Origin: Alphaproteobacteria bacterium
GTDB lineage: Bacteria; Pseudomonadota; Alphaproteobacteria; Rhodospirillales; Casp-alpha2
Assembly: GCA_024279135.1 (NCBI GenBank)
Contig: JAJRRU010000019.1
Location: 1 to 64,000, forward strand
Reading direction: 5' to 3'
Length of the DNA: 64,000 bases
Shown: positions 43,704-53,318 of the stretch, one piece after another
How the letters are laid out: every line of letters starts with the position of its first letter
How positions within the stretch are numbered: the stretch's first letter is position 1
Notes under the pieces: generated by a model
The model's database searches: none
Told to the model about the DNA's origin: nothing
The model's input: only the letters and a program-made list of their open reading frames with translations
Translations under genes and position numbers: made by a program

Positions 43704-46097
43704 ATGACAGATGATATCGTACGCCTGAAGGAAATCGAGCAACGCCTGTTGTGGCTTTCATGCTGGACAATTCATCACGCCAATCACCTGCGCTTGAAAG
43801 AAGACGGCGATGTGAAGGTCGGCGGGCATCAGGCTTCGTGTGCCTCCATGGTATCGATCATGACCGCTTTGTACTTCGACTGCCTGCGGCCAGAAGACCG
43901 CGTGGCGGTCAAGCCGCATGCGTCCCCGCTGTTCCATGCCATGCAGTATATGATGGGTAATTTGAGTCGGGAAAAACTTGAAAATTTCCGCAGTTTTGGC
44001 GGTGCCCAGTCCTATCCCAGTCGGACTAAGGATCATGATGATGTGGATTTTTCAACCGGATCGGTCGGCCTCGGTGTGGCGGTTACGGCTTTTGCTTCCA
44101 TCGTACAGGATTATCTGGCGGCCAAGCCTTGGGCAAAAAATAAACCAGACGGGCGTATGATCGCCCTGGTCGGTGACGCGGAACTGGACGAAGGCAATAT
44201 TTATGAATGTCTGCAGGAATGCTGGAAACACGATTTGCGCAATACCTGGTGGATTATCGACTATAACCGCCAGAGCCTGGACGGGGTTGTCCGCGAAGGC
44301 CTGTGGCAGCGAATAGAGGCTATCTTTGGCGCTTTTGGGTGGCATGTGGTGCGCTTGAAATACGGCGTCAAACAACGCAGCGCATTTGCTGAACCGGGCG
44401 GCGAGGCTTTGCGTGGCTGGATCGATACCTGTCCCAACCAGCTCTATTCGGCGCTGACGTTTCAGGGTGGCGCTGCCTGGCGAAAACGCTTGATGGATGA
44501 TATCGGTGACGGCGGCCAGGTCTCAAAATTGTTAGACAGCCGGACCGACAGCGAGCTTGCCGAACTGATGAATAATCTCGGCGGCCAGTGTGTTGAAACC
44601 CTGAGCGAAGCCTTTGCGGCCATCGATCACGACCGCCCGACGGTCTTTCTGGCCTATACCATCAAAGGCTGGGGTACACCCCTGGCCGGTCACAAGGATA
44701 ACCATGCCGGGCTGATGAACATTGCGCAAATGGCTGAGTTTCAAACCGCTATGGGGGTCTCGCAAGGGGCCGAGTGGGCCGTAATGGAGACGATTAGCGA
44801 TCCGGTTCTATTACAGTCATGGCTGGATAAATCGGCTTTTTTTACCAAGGGGCCACGCTCCTATGAAGCACCAAAAATAACCACCGATGGTCCGGTTTAT
44901 CTGGCTGATGCAAAACAATCGACCCAGGCCGGGTTTGGCAAGATACTGGATCATCTGGCGAAGTCCGGTACTTCATTGTCTGAGCGAATTGTGACCACAT
45001 CACCCGATGTGACCGTCTCGACCAATCTGGGGGCCTGGGTCAACCGGACCGGGTTGTTTGCCCGAGACCATCAAAGCGATACCTTTCGCGACGAGAATAT
45101 CCCCTCGACCCAAAAATGGCAGTTCTCCCCAGCGGGTCAGCATATTGAGCTGGGCATTGCCGAGATGAACCTGTTTTTAATGCTGGGCGCGGCCGGGCTG
45201 TCCCATTCGTTGTTTGGTGAACGCCTGTTGCCTGTGGGAACGGTTTATGACCCGTTCATTGCCCGTGGTCTGGACGCACTAAATTATGCCTGTTATATGG
45301 ATGCCCGTTTTATGATCGTCGGCACCCCGTCCGGGGTTTCTCTGGCGCATGAAGGTGGTGCACACCAATCCATTGGAACGCCCCTGATCGGTTTGAGCCA
45401 GGACGGCCTTGCGGCGTTTGAACCGGCCTATCTGGATGAGCTGTCCATCATCACGGACTGGGCGTTTGATTATATGCAGCGCAGTGGCCATGGTGACGCC
45501 GGTGATGTGGTAGATGAGCGTACCTGGTTGCGTGACGAGACTGGCGGCTCAGTTTATTTGCGTCTCTCGACGGTTGTCCTGGAACAGCCCGCACGGCGTG
45601 ACAGCGAGATTTTTTGTCAGGATGTAATCGATGGGGCTTACTGGTTACGTGAACCCGGTCCCAATTGCGAAGTGGTTATCGCCTATCAGGGGGTCGTGGC
45701 AACCGAGGCCATAGAGGCCGCCGGTATAATCGGCAATGCCCGGCGCGATATTGGCGTTCTTGCGGTGACCTCCGCCGACCGGCTCAATGCGGGTTGGCAC
45801 GCCGCTGTCAGAATGCGTAAACGGGGCCATGGTGGTGCAACCAGTCATGCTGAAAGGCTGTTATCCGCCTTGCCACCTCATTGCCTGTTGATCACGGTCA
45901 TCGATGGTCACCCGGCTACCCTTGCCTGGCTCGGTAGTGTTAAAGGACATCGCACGGTGCCGCTGGGTGTGGAGCATTTTGGTCAAACTGGCTCGCTGAA
46001 GGATTTGTACCGTCATTTTGGTATTGATGCCAAGTCGATCGTCTCTGCGGTTCACGAGTTATCGGTCGGACGCCCGGTCTCGCTCATGACGGGTTAA
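43704..46097 (+). CDS. mdeB: 2-oxoacid dehydrogenase E1 (homodimeric, MdeB-like; probably 2-oxobutyrate)
   Basis: 797 residues from ATG at 43704, with GGAGG at 43691-43695. It has the single-chain transketolase-like E1 layout: ANHLRLKEDGDVKVGGHQAS, FSTGSVGLGV, the TPP motif GDAELDEGN to IDYNRQSLDG, and a pyrimidine-domain block HIELGIAEMN. AceE-type E1 proteins are near 880 residues, so this is slightly short. In P. putida the gene after mdeA encodes such an E1 homologue that degrades the 2-oxobutyrate made by the lyase. E2 and E3 partners must come from elsewhere. Pyruvate as the main substrate cannot be excluded. Confidence 0.82.
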   Translation: MTDDIVRLKEIEQRLLWLSCWTIHHANHLRLKEDGDVKVGGHQASCASMVSIMTALYFDCLRPEDRVAVKPHASPLFHAMQYMMGNLSREKLENFRSFGGAQSYPSRTKDHDDVDFSTGSVGLGVAVTAFASIVQDYLAAKPWAKNKPDGRMIALVGDAELDEGNIYECLQECWKHDLRNTWWIIDYNRQSLDGVVREGLWQRIEAIFGAFGWHVVRLKYGVKQRSAFAEPGGEALRGWIDTCPNQLYSALTFQGGAAWRKRLMDDIGDGGQVSKLLDSRTDSELAELMNNLGGQCVETLSEAFAAIDHDRPTVFLAYTIKGWGTPLAGHKDNHAGLMNIAQMAEFQTAMGVSQGAEWAVMETISDPVLLQSWLDKSAFFTKGPRSYEAPKITTDGPVYLADAKQSTQAGFGKILDHLAKSGTSLSERIVTTSPDVTVSTNLGAWVNRTGLFARDHQSDTFRDENIPSTQKWQFSPAGQHIELGIAEMNLFLMLGAAGLSHSLFGERLLPVGTVYDPFIARGLDALNYACYMDARFMIVGTPSGVSLAHEGGAHQSIGTPLIGLSQDGLAAFEPAYLDELSIITDWAFDYMQRSGHGDAGDVVDERTWLRDETGGSVYLRLSTVVLEQPARRDSEIFCQDVIDGAYWLREPGPNCEVVIAYQGVVATEAIEAAGIIGNARRDIGVLAVTSADRLNAGWHAAVRMRKRGHGGATSHAERLLSALPPHCLLITVIDGHPATLAWLGSVKGHRTVPLGVEHFGQTGSLKDLYRHFGIDAKSIVSAVHELSVGRPVSLMTG

Positions 46098-46209
46098 ATT
46101 ATCTGACTCGTCAACTTATTGCTTATGCGATGTTGTCTTGTCTTCCATATTTCTTGTGTCATGATGCATTCTATAGATAAATGCATTTTGAATTTATGGA
46201 ACAATCACA

Positions 46210-47424
46210 ATGAGTTATGACTTGAATCGAATAATTGACCGTAATGGTACGGCATCCATGAAATGGTCGGCATATCATGGCGGCAGTCACGGTGGACCCA
46301 TTAACCCTATAGGGCCTGATTTATCCGGAGACGGCCCGGTCCCCATGTGGGTTGCCGATATGGACTTCCCCTCACCGCAACCCGTTCTGGATGCCCTGAA
46401 AAGCCGGATTGACCATGGCATCTTCGGTTATACCCTGGCACCCGACAGCTATTTTGATTCGGCCATAAACTGGATAAAAAAACACCATGACTGGGAAATT
46501 CCGAAAGAATGGATGACCACCACGCCCGGTGTTGTGCCGGCATTGCACTTTGCCGTTAAGACATTTTGTCAGGCCGGCGACAAAGTTCTTGTGCAACAGC
46601 CCGTCTATTATCCTTTCTTCCGGACCATCACAAACAGTGGTTGTGAGGTGATCTCCAGTCCACTGATCGATGGTGATGACGGGTATGCCATGGATTTCGA
46701 GGATCTTGAGCAAAAGGCTTCCGATCCGGCGGTGACCGTGGCGATCCTTTGCTCTCCCCACAATCCGGTCGGTCGGGTGTGGCGCGAAGATGAGCTGAGA
46801 CAATACGGCGAAATATGCAACCGGCACGGGGTGTTGGTCATTGCCGATGAAATACATATGGATCTGATGATGCCGGGCAATACGTTCTATCCCTACGCCC
46901 AGTTGGGCAGCGAGTTTGCTGATAACGTGCTGGTTTGTACCGCGCCATCAAAAACCTTTAATCTAGCCGGTATGCATTTATCTAATATGGTTATCCCCAA
47001 TGAAAAGCTCCGCCGTGCCTATAATAACTACATGACCAACACCGGCGTGGCAGGCGGACATAACCCACTGGCCCTGACGGCCATCGAGGCGGCTTATAAT
47101 CACGGTGAAGAATGGCTGGAACAGGTTATCGAATATATCTGGGGCAACTTTCAGACTTTAAAAACTTATATTGATCAGCACATCCCCCAGTTAAAAGTCA
47201 CTGAATTACAGGGAACCTATTTATGCTGGGTTGATTTCCGCGGGCTTGATCTGGGTCAGGACAAGCTCGAAAAGCTCACCCAGCTGGACGCCAAAGTCCT
47301 GTTGGATGAGGGGCACATTTTCGGTCAGGAAGGCCATGGCTTCGAGCGGTTTAACCTGGCTTGTCCCAGGCCCTTATTGAATTTAGCTCTTGAGCGGCTA
47401 AAAATGCAGATTGAAAAATTGTAA
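46210..47424 (+). CDS. MalY/PatB-type PLP C-S beta-lyase
   Basis: 404 residues, ATG at 46210. Fold type I aminotransferase-like protein with PMWVADMDFPSP, FGYTLAPDSY, TPGVVPALHF, CSPHNPVGRVW, ADEIHMDL and the PLP lysine in APSKTFNLAGMHLS. These are the landmarks of the MalY/PatB family, which cleaves cystathionine or cysteine conjugates to a thiol, pyruvate and ammonia. The gene stands 112 bases behind the E1 gene, so it has room for its own promoter. It fits the organosulfur theme on both sides. Confidence 0.85.
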   Translation: MSYDLNRIIDRNGTASMKWSAYHGGSHGGPINPIGPDLSGDGPVPMWVADMDFPSPQPVLDALKSRIDHGIFGYTLAPDSYFDSAINWIKKHHDWEIPKEWMTTTPGVVPALHFAVKTFCQAGDKVLVQQPVYYPFFRTITNSGCEVISSPLIDGDDGYAMDFEDLEQKASDPAVTVAILCSPHNPVGRVWREDELRQYGEICNRHGVLVIADEIHMDLMMPGNTFYPYAQLGSEFADNVLVCTAPSKTFNLAGMHLSNMVIPNEKLRRAYNNYMTNTGVAGGHNPLALTAIEAAYNHGEEWLEQVIEYIWGNFQTLKTYIDQHIPQLKVTELQGTYLCWVDFRGLDLGQDKLEKLTQLDAKVLLDEGHIFGQEGHGFERFNLACPRPLLNLALERLKMQIEKL

Positions 47425-47500
47425 CAAGTCTGATTATCGCATAAAATTCGATGTTTAATATTTTCCCGACACGATAATTTTTTGACTGAAGGATGCCAAG

Positions 47501-50341
47501 ATGAGCGACGGAGCTTCCCAACCTTCGGTCGATACATCGCCCAAGGTTTCGGACGAAATTCGTAAAACGACCTGTTATATGTGCGCTTGCCGGTGTGGTA
47601 TTGATGTACATATGCGCGATGGTAAGATCCGCTACATCGAAGGTAATCGTGATCATCCCATAAACCGGGGTGTGCTGTGTGCCAAGGGCTCGGCCGGCAT
47701 CATGCAGCATTACGCGCCATCGCGTTTGCAAAATCCATTGGTGCGTGTAGGCGAGCGCGGTGAAGGCAAATTCAAGGCAATTTCCTGGGAAGACGCGCTT
47801 GAAAAAGCCATTGCGTGGCTGGCCACGGTGCGTGCCCGCGATCCCAAAAAACTGGCGTTTTTTACGGGCCGCGATCAAAGCCAGTCACTGACCAGCTGGT
47901 GGGCGCAACAATACGGCACCCCGAACTATGCGGCGCACGGTGGTTTTTGTTCGGTCAACATGGCGGCTGCCGGAATTTACACCATGGGCGGGTCGTTCTG
48001 GGAGTTTGGCCAGCCAGACTGGGACCGTACAAAAATGTTCATGATTTTCGGCGTGGCGGAAGATCATGATTCCAACCCCATAAAACTGGGCCTGTCCAAG
48101 CTGAAGGAGCGCGGTGTCAAAATTGTCGGCGTGAACCCGGTGCGAACTGGATATAACGCCATTGCCGATGAATGGGTGCCCGTGACACCGGGAACCGATG
48201 GCCTGTTCGTCCTGTCACTGGTCCATGAATTGCTAAAGGCCGGTACGATCGATCTGGATTATCTGCTGCGGTACACCAATGCAGGCTGGCTGGTTATCGA
48301 AGATGAAGGCGGCGAAGATCACGGCCTGTTTGCCCATGATGTTATCGGCAAACCGCTGGCTATGAACCGCAAGACCAACGAACTTGCACCGGCCGATACG
48401 GTGCGCCGTGATGCCGCACTGCGGGGCCAGGTGACCCTTGACGATGGCAGAAAAGCCCGTCCGGTATTTGAATTGCTGGCAGAAAAATATAGTGATCCAC
48501 AATATGCGCCATCGGCAACCGCATCCCAGACCGGTATTGCGGCAGAACAAACCGAACGTCTGGCGGCTGAGCTTGCCCGGGTCGCTTTTGAGGAAGAAAT
48601 TATCATCAATCAGCCCTGGACGGATATGACCGGCGAACGTCATGAAACCATGGTCGGGCGGCCGGTCAGTTTCCATGCCATGCGGGGGATTTCTGCACAC
48701 TCTAACGGTTTCCAGACCTGTCGGGCGTTGCACCTGCTGCAAATTCTTCTGGGTTCAATCGAATGTCCCGGGGGGTTTCGTTTCAAGCCGCCTTATCCAA
48801 AACCAAGTGAGGCGCACCCCACACCAAACGCAGACTTTTCGCCCAATCAATCCTTGCCGGGACCCCATCTCGGTTACCCCAGAGGCCCGGAAGACCTGCT
48901 GATCGAAGATGATGGCAGCCCCCAACGCATCGACAAGGCGTTTTCCTGGGATAATCCTATGTCGGTGCATGGCCTCATGCACACGGTGATCTCCAATGCC
49001 TATCACGGCGATCCGTATCCTATCGAAGTGCTGTTTTTGTATATGGCCAATATGTCGTGGAATTCTTCCATGGATCCCAAGGGCATGATGGAGATGTTGA
49101 CGGCGAAAAATGACGATGGCTCGTATGTCATCCCGAAAATAATTTATTCCGACGCCTATTCATCCGAAATGGTGGCATACGCCGATTTGATCTTGCCCGA
49201 CACAACCTATCTGGAACGCCACGATTGCATCTCCATGCTGGACCGGCCAATTTGTGAGCCAACTGCCGCAGCAGACTCGATCCGCTGGCCGGTGGTTGAA
49301 CCGGACCGTGACGTGCGCGGTTTCCAGAGCGTGCTTCTGGATCTGGGTGCGCGACTGGGCCTCGATGGCATGGTCGATAAATCCGGTGATCCGGCTTTTG
49401 CAGATTATGCTGATTACATTGCACGGCACGAGAGAAAACCGGGTATCGGGCCGCTGGCCGGATTTCGCGGCGAGGATAAATCTGAGCGTGGCCGTGGCAC
49501 GCCGAACCCGGAACAGGTCCAGGACTATATCGACAACGGCGGTTTCTGGATAGAGCATATACCCGATGACGCACTATTCTTTAAACATGCCAACGCAGGC
49601 TATCAGGCATGGGCAGTTTCCATGGGGTTTTATGACAAACCCAGCCCGGTAACCTTCCAGTTGTATCTGGAACCCATGGCTAAATTCCAGCGTGCGGCGG
49701 AAGGATTTGGCGAGCAGGTGCCACCGCAACATCTGCGCCAGCAAATTCTCGATGCCTTTGATCCACTACCGATCTGGTATCCGTCATCCGAAGTTGACCC
49801 TGAATACCCGCTTCATGCCATTACCCAGCGGCCTGCGGCAATGTATCATTCCTGGGGCGGGCAGAACGCCTGGCTTCGCCAGATCCATGGCCGCAACCCG
49901 CTTTATGTGCCGGGCAAGGTGTGTGATGAAGCTGGTTTAAAGGACGGCGACTGGGCCTGGGTGATCTCCCGCCATGGCCGCATCAAGGTGCCCGTCATGC
50001 GCATGGAAGCCGTGAACGACAAGACGCTGTGGACCTGGAATGCCATCGGCAAACGTAAAGGGGCGTGGGCTTTGAAGCCGGGCGCGCCAGAAACCACCAA
50101 AGGCTTTTTGCTGAACCATTTGATCAGCGATCTTTTGCCGTCTCGCGGCGATGGTATGCGGTGGTCAAATTCCGATCCTATTACCGGGCAGGGGGCCTGG
50201 TATGACTTGCGGGTCAGGATTGAGAAAGCCGGTGATGAAAGCTCTGAAAACCAAGAATCCGAACCCACAACAGAACCACAGACTTCGCCCGTGGGTGAAG
50301 GTCCGGGTGATGTAGCCTATGGCAAGGAGTGGTCAAAATGA
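47501..50341 (+). CDS. soeA: SoeA-like molybdopterin oxidoreductase, catalytic subunit of sulfite dehydrogenase
   Basis: 946 residues, ATG at 47501 after GAAGGATGCCAAG. The N-terminal [4Fe-4S] motif is Cys25-x2-Cys28-x3-Cys32-x27-Cys60. HGGFCSVNMA holds the probable molybdenum ligand Cys150. The rest (FGVAEDHDSNPIKLG, IVGVNPVRTGYNAIADEW, PDTTYLERHD, a C-terminal dinucleotide-binding domain) is DMSO-reductase family. There is no Tat signal, which agrees with the cytoplasmic SoeABC enzyme that oxidises sulfite to sulfate and passes electrons to the quinone pool. Polysulfide or thiosulfate reductase relatives are alternatives, but those catalytic subunits are exported. The TGA overlaps the next ATG. 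Confidence 0.8.
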   Translation: MSDGASQPSVDTSPKVSDEIRKTTCYMCACRCGIDVHMRDGKIRYIEGNRDHPINRGVLCAKGSAGIMQHYAPSRLQNPLVRVGERGEGKFKAISWEDALEKAIAWLATVRARDPKKLAFFTGRDQSQSLTSWWAQQYGTPNYAAHGGFCSVNMAAAGIYTMGGSFWEFGQPDWDRTKMFMIFGVAEDHDSNPIKLGLSKLKERGVKIVGVNPVRTGYNAIADEWVPVTPGTDGLFVLSLVHELLKAGTIDLDYLLRYTNAGWLVIEDEGGEDHGLFAHDVIGKPLAMNRKTNELAPADTVRRDAALRGQVTLDDGRKARPVFELLAEKYSDPQYAPSATASQTGIAAEQTERLAAELARVAFEEEIIINQPWTDMTGERHETMVGRPVSFHAMRGISAHSNGFQTCRALHLLQILLGSIECPGGFRFKPPYPKPSEAHPTPNADFSPNQSLPGPHLGYPRGPEDLLIEDDGSPQRIDKAFSWDNPMSVHGLMHTVISNAYHGDPYPIEVLFLYMANMSWNSSMDPKGMMEMLTAKNDDGSYVIPKIIYSDAYSSEMVAYADLILPDTTYLERHDCISMLDRPICEPTAAADSIRWPVVEPDRDVRGFQSVLLDLGARLGLDGMVDKSGDPAFADYADYIARHERKPGIGPLAGFRGEDKSERGRGTPNPEQVQDYIDNGGFWIEHIPDDALFFKHANAGYQAWAVSMGFYDKPSPVTFQLYLEPMAKFQRAAEGFGEQVPPQHLRQQILDAFDPLPIWYPSSEVDPEYPLHAITQRPAAMYHSWGGQNAWLRQIHGRNPLYVPGKVCDEAGLKDGDWAWVISRHGRIKVPVMRMEAVNDKTLWTWNAIGKRKGAWALKPGAPETTKGFLLNHLISDLLPSRGDGMRWSNSDPITGQGAWYDLRVRIEKAGDESSENQESEPTTEPQTSPVGEGPGDVAYGKEWSK

Positions 50342-51081
50342 CCTCATTGCCCGCTCAGACACAACGCAAACTCGGTTTGGTGATCGATCTGGATACCTGT
50401 GTGGGGTGTCATGCCTGTGTGGTCAACTGCAAGGAATGGAACACCGGTGGTTACGGAGCCTCCTTGTCGGATCAGGACGCCTATGGAGCCGGGCCAACCG
50501 GCACCTGGCTGAATCGGGTGCATTCTTATGAAATCAGCCCGCCCGACGGGCCTGCCCAGATCGTTCATTTCCCCCGTTCCTGTCTGCACTGTGAGGATGC
50601 GCCGTGTGTGACAGTTTGCCCCACCGGGGCCAGTTACAAGCGGGTTGATGATGGCATCGTTCTGGTTAACGAAGACTGGTGCATCGGTTGTGGCCTGTGT
50701 GCCTGGAGCTGTCCTTACGGCGCGCGCGAATTGGACGCGGCGGCCGGTGTGATGAAAAAATGTACTCTTTGTGTAGACCGGATTTATAACGAAAATCTGC
50801 CCGAGATTGACCGCGAACCTGCCTGTGTGCGGACCTGTCCATCCCGCGCCCGTCATTTTGGTGACCTTGGTGATCCGGACTCCCATGTGAGCCGCCTGGT
50901 CGCGTCCCGTGGTGGTATGGATTTGATGGCCGAACAGGGCACAAAACCGGTCAATAAATACCTGCCGCCCAGGGCGAAACAGAAAACCGAGCAAACCGGT
51001 ACAACCCGCACAACCAACCATGAGCCACCGGCAGGTGGATTTCTTGGCTGGCTGGACAACGCACTTGAAAAGTTAGGGTAG
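50338..51081 (+). CDS. soeB: SoeB-like four-cluster ferredoxin subunit
   Basis: 247 residues from ATG at 50338, eight bases after AAGGAG and overlapping the soeA stop as ATGA. Four cysteine groups are visible: CVGCHACVVNC, CLHCEDAPCVTVC, CIGCGLCAWSC and CTLC with CVRTCPSRARHFGD. These bind four [4Fe-4S] clusters and link the molybdenum subunit to the membrane subunit. The 60-residue Thr/Lys-rich tail (AKQKTEQTGTTRTTN) is unusual for the family. Confidence 0.85.
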   Translation: MTSLPAQTQRKLGLVIDLDTCVGCHACVVNCKEWNTGGYGASLSDQDAYGAGPTGTWLNRVHSYEISPPDGPAQIVHFPRSCLHCEDAPCVTVCPTGASYKRVDDGIVLVNEDWCIGCGLCAWSCPYGARELDAAAGVMKKCTLCVDRIYNENLPEIDREPACVRTCPSRARHFGDLGDPDSHVSRLVASRGGMDLMAEQGTKPVNKYLPPRAKQKTEQTGTTRTTNHEPPAGGFLGWLDNALEKLG

Positions 51082-51087
51082 GCCGTC

Positions 51088-52050
51088 ATGCATCCTGCAC
51101 CATCGGTTATCTTTTTTACCACATCATCGGGTGTGGGTTACGGTATGCTGGCGCTGATGGGCATACTGGCTCCCCTGGGATTGTTGCCGGCCGACCCCTG
51201 GTTTGCCAGCGTCGCGGTGATCCTGGCACTGGGTTTGATCAGCGCCGGATTATTATCATCAACATTTCATCTTCGTCACCCCGAACGCGCCTGGCGCGCG
51301 CTTTCCCAGTGGCGCAGTTCCTGGTTGTCGCGCGAAGGTGTTGCCGCCCTTGTCAGCTACGGCCCGGCTTGCCTGTTTGGCCTCATCTGGGTTTATGGCA
51401 CAGGGTATGACACCGGGTATGACACTGGACAGGGCACCGCTTTGTTTTTGTTGGGCCTGAGCGTTACGGTGATGGCAGGCATAACGGTTTATTCCACCGC
51501 CATGATATACGCCTCGTTGAAGACCATCGCTCAATGGCATCACCGTCTGGTTCCGCCATTGTATCTGATGCTGGCTTTGTCCAGTGGTGCGGTCTGGTTA
51601 ACCGCCGTTGCTGCTGGCTTCGGAATGGTTCCTGACGTGCTGGTGCTGATCGCCCTGGGTGCTCTGGCCGTGAGTGGGTTGTTTAAAGTTCTCTATTGGC
51701 AGGCCATTGATAACGCAACGCCACTAAGCGATGTGGGGTCCGCCACGGGTCTAGGCAGCATGGGAACCGTGCGCCAGTTCGAAGCCCCCCATACAGAAGA
51801 TAACTGGGTGATGCGGGAAATGGGTTTTGTCATCGCCCGTAAACATATCCAGACCGTGCGGCGAATTGTTATGCTCGTTGGATTTGTCGCGCCATTTGCC
51901 TGCCTGCTGACGATCATAACCGGCATGGGTTTTGAGCAGCCCATGGCATGGTTGTCTGTGGTTTTTGTATCGATCGGTATTGTCAGCGAACGCTGGTTGT
52001 TTTTTGCCGAAGCCAGCCACGTTGTGGGCTTGTATTATGGTCGATATTAA
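51088..52050 (+). CDS. soeC: SoeC-like membrane anchor (DmsC family)
   Basis: 320 residues, ATG at 51088, six bases after soeB. About eight hydrophobic segments are visible, and the DmsC landmarks SSTFHLRHPERAWRALSQW and SSWLSREG occur near residues 55-85. It should anchor SoeAB to the inner face of the membrane and reduce quinone. A short Tyr-Asp-Thr-Gly repeat (GYDTGYDTGQGT) lies between two segments. Confidence 0.82.
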   Translation: MHPAPSVIFFTTSSGVGYGMLALMGILAPLGLLPADPWFASVAVILALGLISAGLLSSTFHLRHPERAWRALSQWRSSWLSREGVAALVSYGPACLFGLIWVYGTGYDTGYDTGQGTALFLLGLSVTVMAGITVYSTAMIYASLKTIAQWHHRLVPPLYLMLALSSGAVWLTAVAAGFGMVPDVLVLIALGALAVSGLFKVLYWQAIDNATPLSDVGSATGLGSMGTVRQFEAPHTEDNWVMREMGFVIARKHIQTVRRIVMLVGFVAPFACLLTIITGMGFEQPMAWLSVVFVSIGIVSERWLFFAEASHVVGLYYGRY

Positions 52051-52061
52051 CCGGGGCGTAG

Positions 52062-53318
52062 ATGAAAAATACCATAAAACATAGACGTTTATTGCGCTGT
52101 TTTGGCTTCGGTGTGCTGGCGGTATTGCTCACGGCTTGCGTGTCCGCGGATCTGGACTATTTGGAAGAGGCAGAAAATCTGACCAGCGGCAAAACAGCCG
52201 CCCTGCCTGTCGCTCCGGGGTCAAGCGATGCCACAACCCTGCGCCAGGCCGCACAGGCCCGTGATTTCAAGGTCGGGGCCGCCGCCACACTGGTTTCGTG
52301 TTATTGGGACGGGTTTCTTTGTAACCCCATGCTGGTTCCGCGCTATACCACCACCCTGGCCCGGGAATACAATCTGATCATCCCCGAAGGTGAACAGATG
52401 TGGGAAAACATTCACCCGATAAAAGGTCGCCTGGATTCCACAAAGTCCGATTTCATCGTGGATTTTGCCGTCAAAAACGGCATTGACGTGCATGGTCATG
52501 CCCTGGTTGCCCATAACATGCAGCCAGCCTGGTTAAAGGGTAAAGAATTCAGCAAAGAAGACATGAGCGCGATTGTTAAAAATCATATATTTTCGGTGCT
52601 TGAACATTACCGGGGCCGGGTCCAGGCCTGGAATGTCACCAACGAGGCTTTGGTCTGTAATACCGATATCCGCCCCGAAGTGATCGAGCCGCCGTGTCGT
52701 CCGGGTTCCGGCGTTGTGCCCCGGGTGTGGGCGGTCTCGCAAGCCATGGGACCGGGATATATTGAACAGGTGTTTCGCTGGGCTCGCGAGGCCGACCCGG
52801 ATGTCCTGCTGTTTTATAATGACTACAACATCGAAGGCTTTGCTTCCAATAACTGGAACAAGGAAAAGGAAGACGGCACCTTTGAGTTCATCAGGAATAT
52901 GGTCGACAACGGCGTGCCCATCGATGGTGTCGGTTTCCAGTTACATTTAAGCATCGATGGCCAGTGGTCCCGGTTTGAACCCACTTCAAGCGATTTCGCC
53001 GATAATGTGCGGCGTTATAACGAACTGGGCCTTCAGGTCCGCATCACTGAAATGGACGTGGCCATAAAAAGGCCGGTGAGCGAGGAAAAACTGAAACGCC
53101 AGGCGGAAAAATACAGGCGATTTCTTAATGTCTGCTTGCAGGCCGAAAACTGTACCGCCTTTGTGACCTGGGGTTTTACCGATAAACACAGTTGGATCAA
53201 TGACGTTGGTCGGCCCGAAAATGTTGGTTCAGCATTGTTGCTCGATGAAAATTATGTCAAGAAACATGCCTACAAAGAAATCCTGCACGCCTTGAAATAC
53301 ACTCACAAAGCCCCCTAG
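52062..53318 (+). CDS. GH10-family endo-xylanase-like lipoprotein
   Basis: 418 residues, ATG at 52062, eleven bases behind soeC. A lipoprotein signal ends in LLTAC with Cys26. Glycoside hydrolase family 10 is shown by WNVTNEAL with the acid/base Glu195, ITEMDVA with the nucleophile Glu330, and VTWGFTDKHSWI near the end. The family's GHTLVWH block reads GHALVAH, so Trp is lost at a subsite residue, and some divergence in specificity is likely. The enzyme would cleave beta-1,4-xylan or a related glycan outside the cytoplasm. Its location behind a sulfite dehydrogenase operon is odd. Its stop codon shares CTAG with the convergent racemase gene. Confidence 0.82.
   Translation: MKNTIKHRRLLRCFGFGVLAVLLTACVSADLDYLEEAENLTSGKTAALPVAPGSSDATTLRQAAQARDFKVGAAATLVSCYWDGFLCNPMLVPRYTTTLAREYNLIIPEGEQMWENIHPIKGRLDSTKSDFIVDFAVKNGIDVHGHALVAHNMQPAWLKGKEFSKEDMSAIVKNHIFSVLEHYRGRVQAWNVTNEALVCNTDIRPEVIEPPCRPGSGVVPRVWAVSQAMGPGYIEQVFRWAREADPDVLLFYNDYNIEGFASNNWNKEKEDGTFEFIRNMVDNGVPIDGVGFQLHLSIDGQWSRFEPTSSDFADNVRRYNELGLQVRITEMDVAIKRPVSEEKLKRQAEKYRRFLNVCLQAENCTAFVTWGFTDKHSWINDVGRPENVGSALLLDENYVKKHAYKEILHALKYTHKAP

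Noticed and set aside
47501-50341. Thiosulfate or polysulfide reductase catalytic subunit
   Set aside because: Those are exported with a Tat signal, which is absent here, while the DmsC-type anchor and sulfur context fit SoeABC better.
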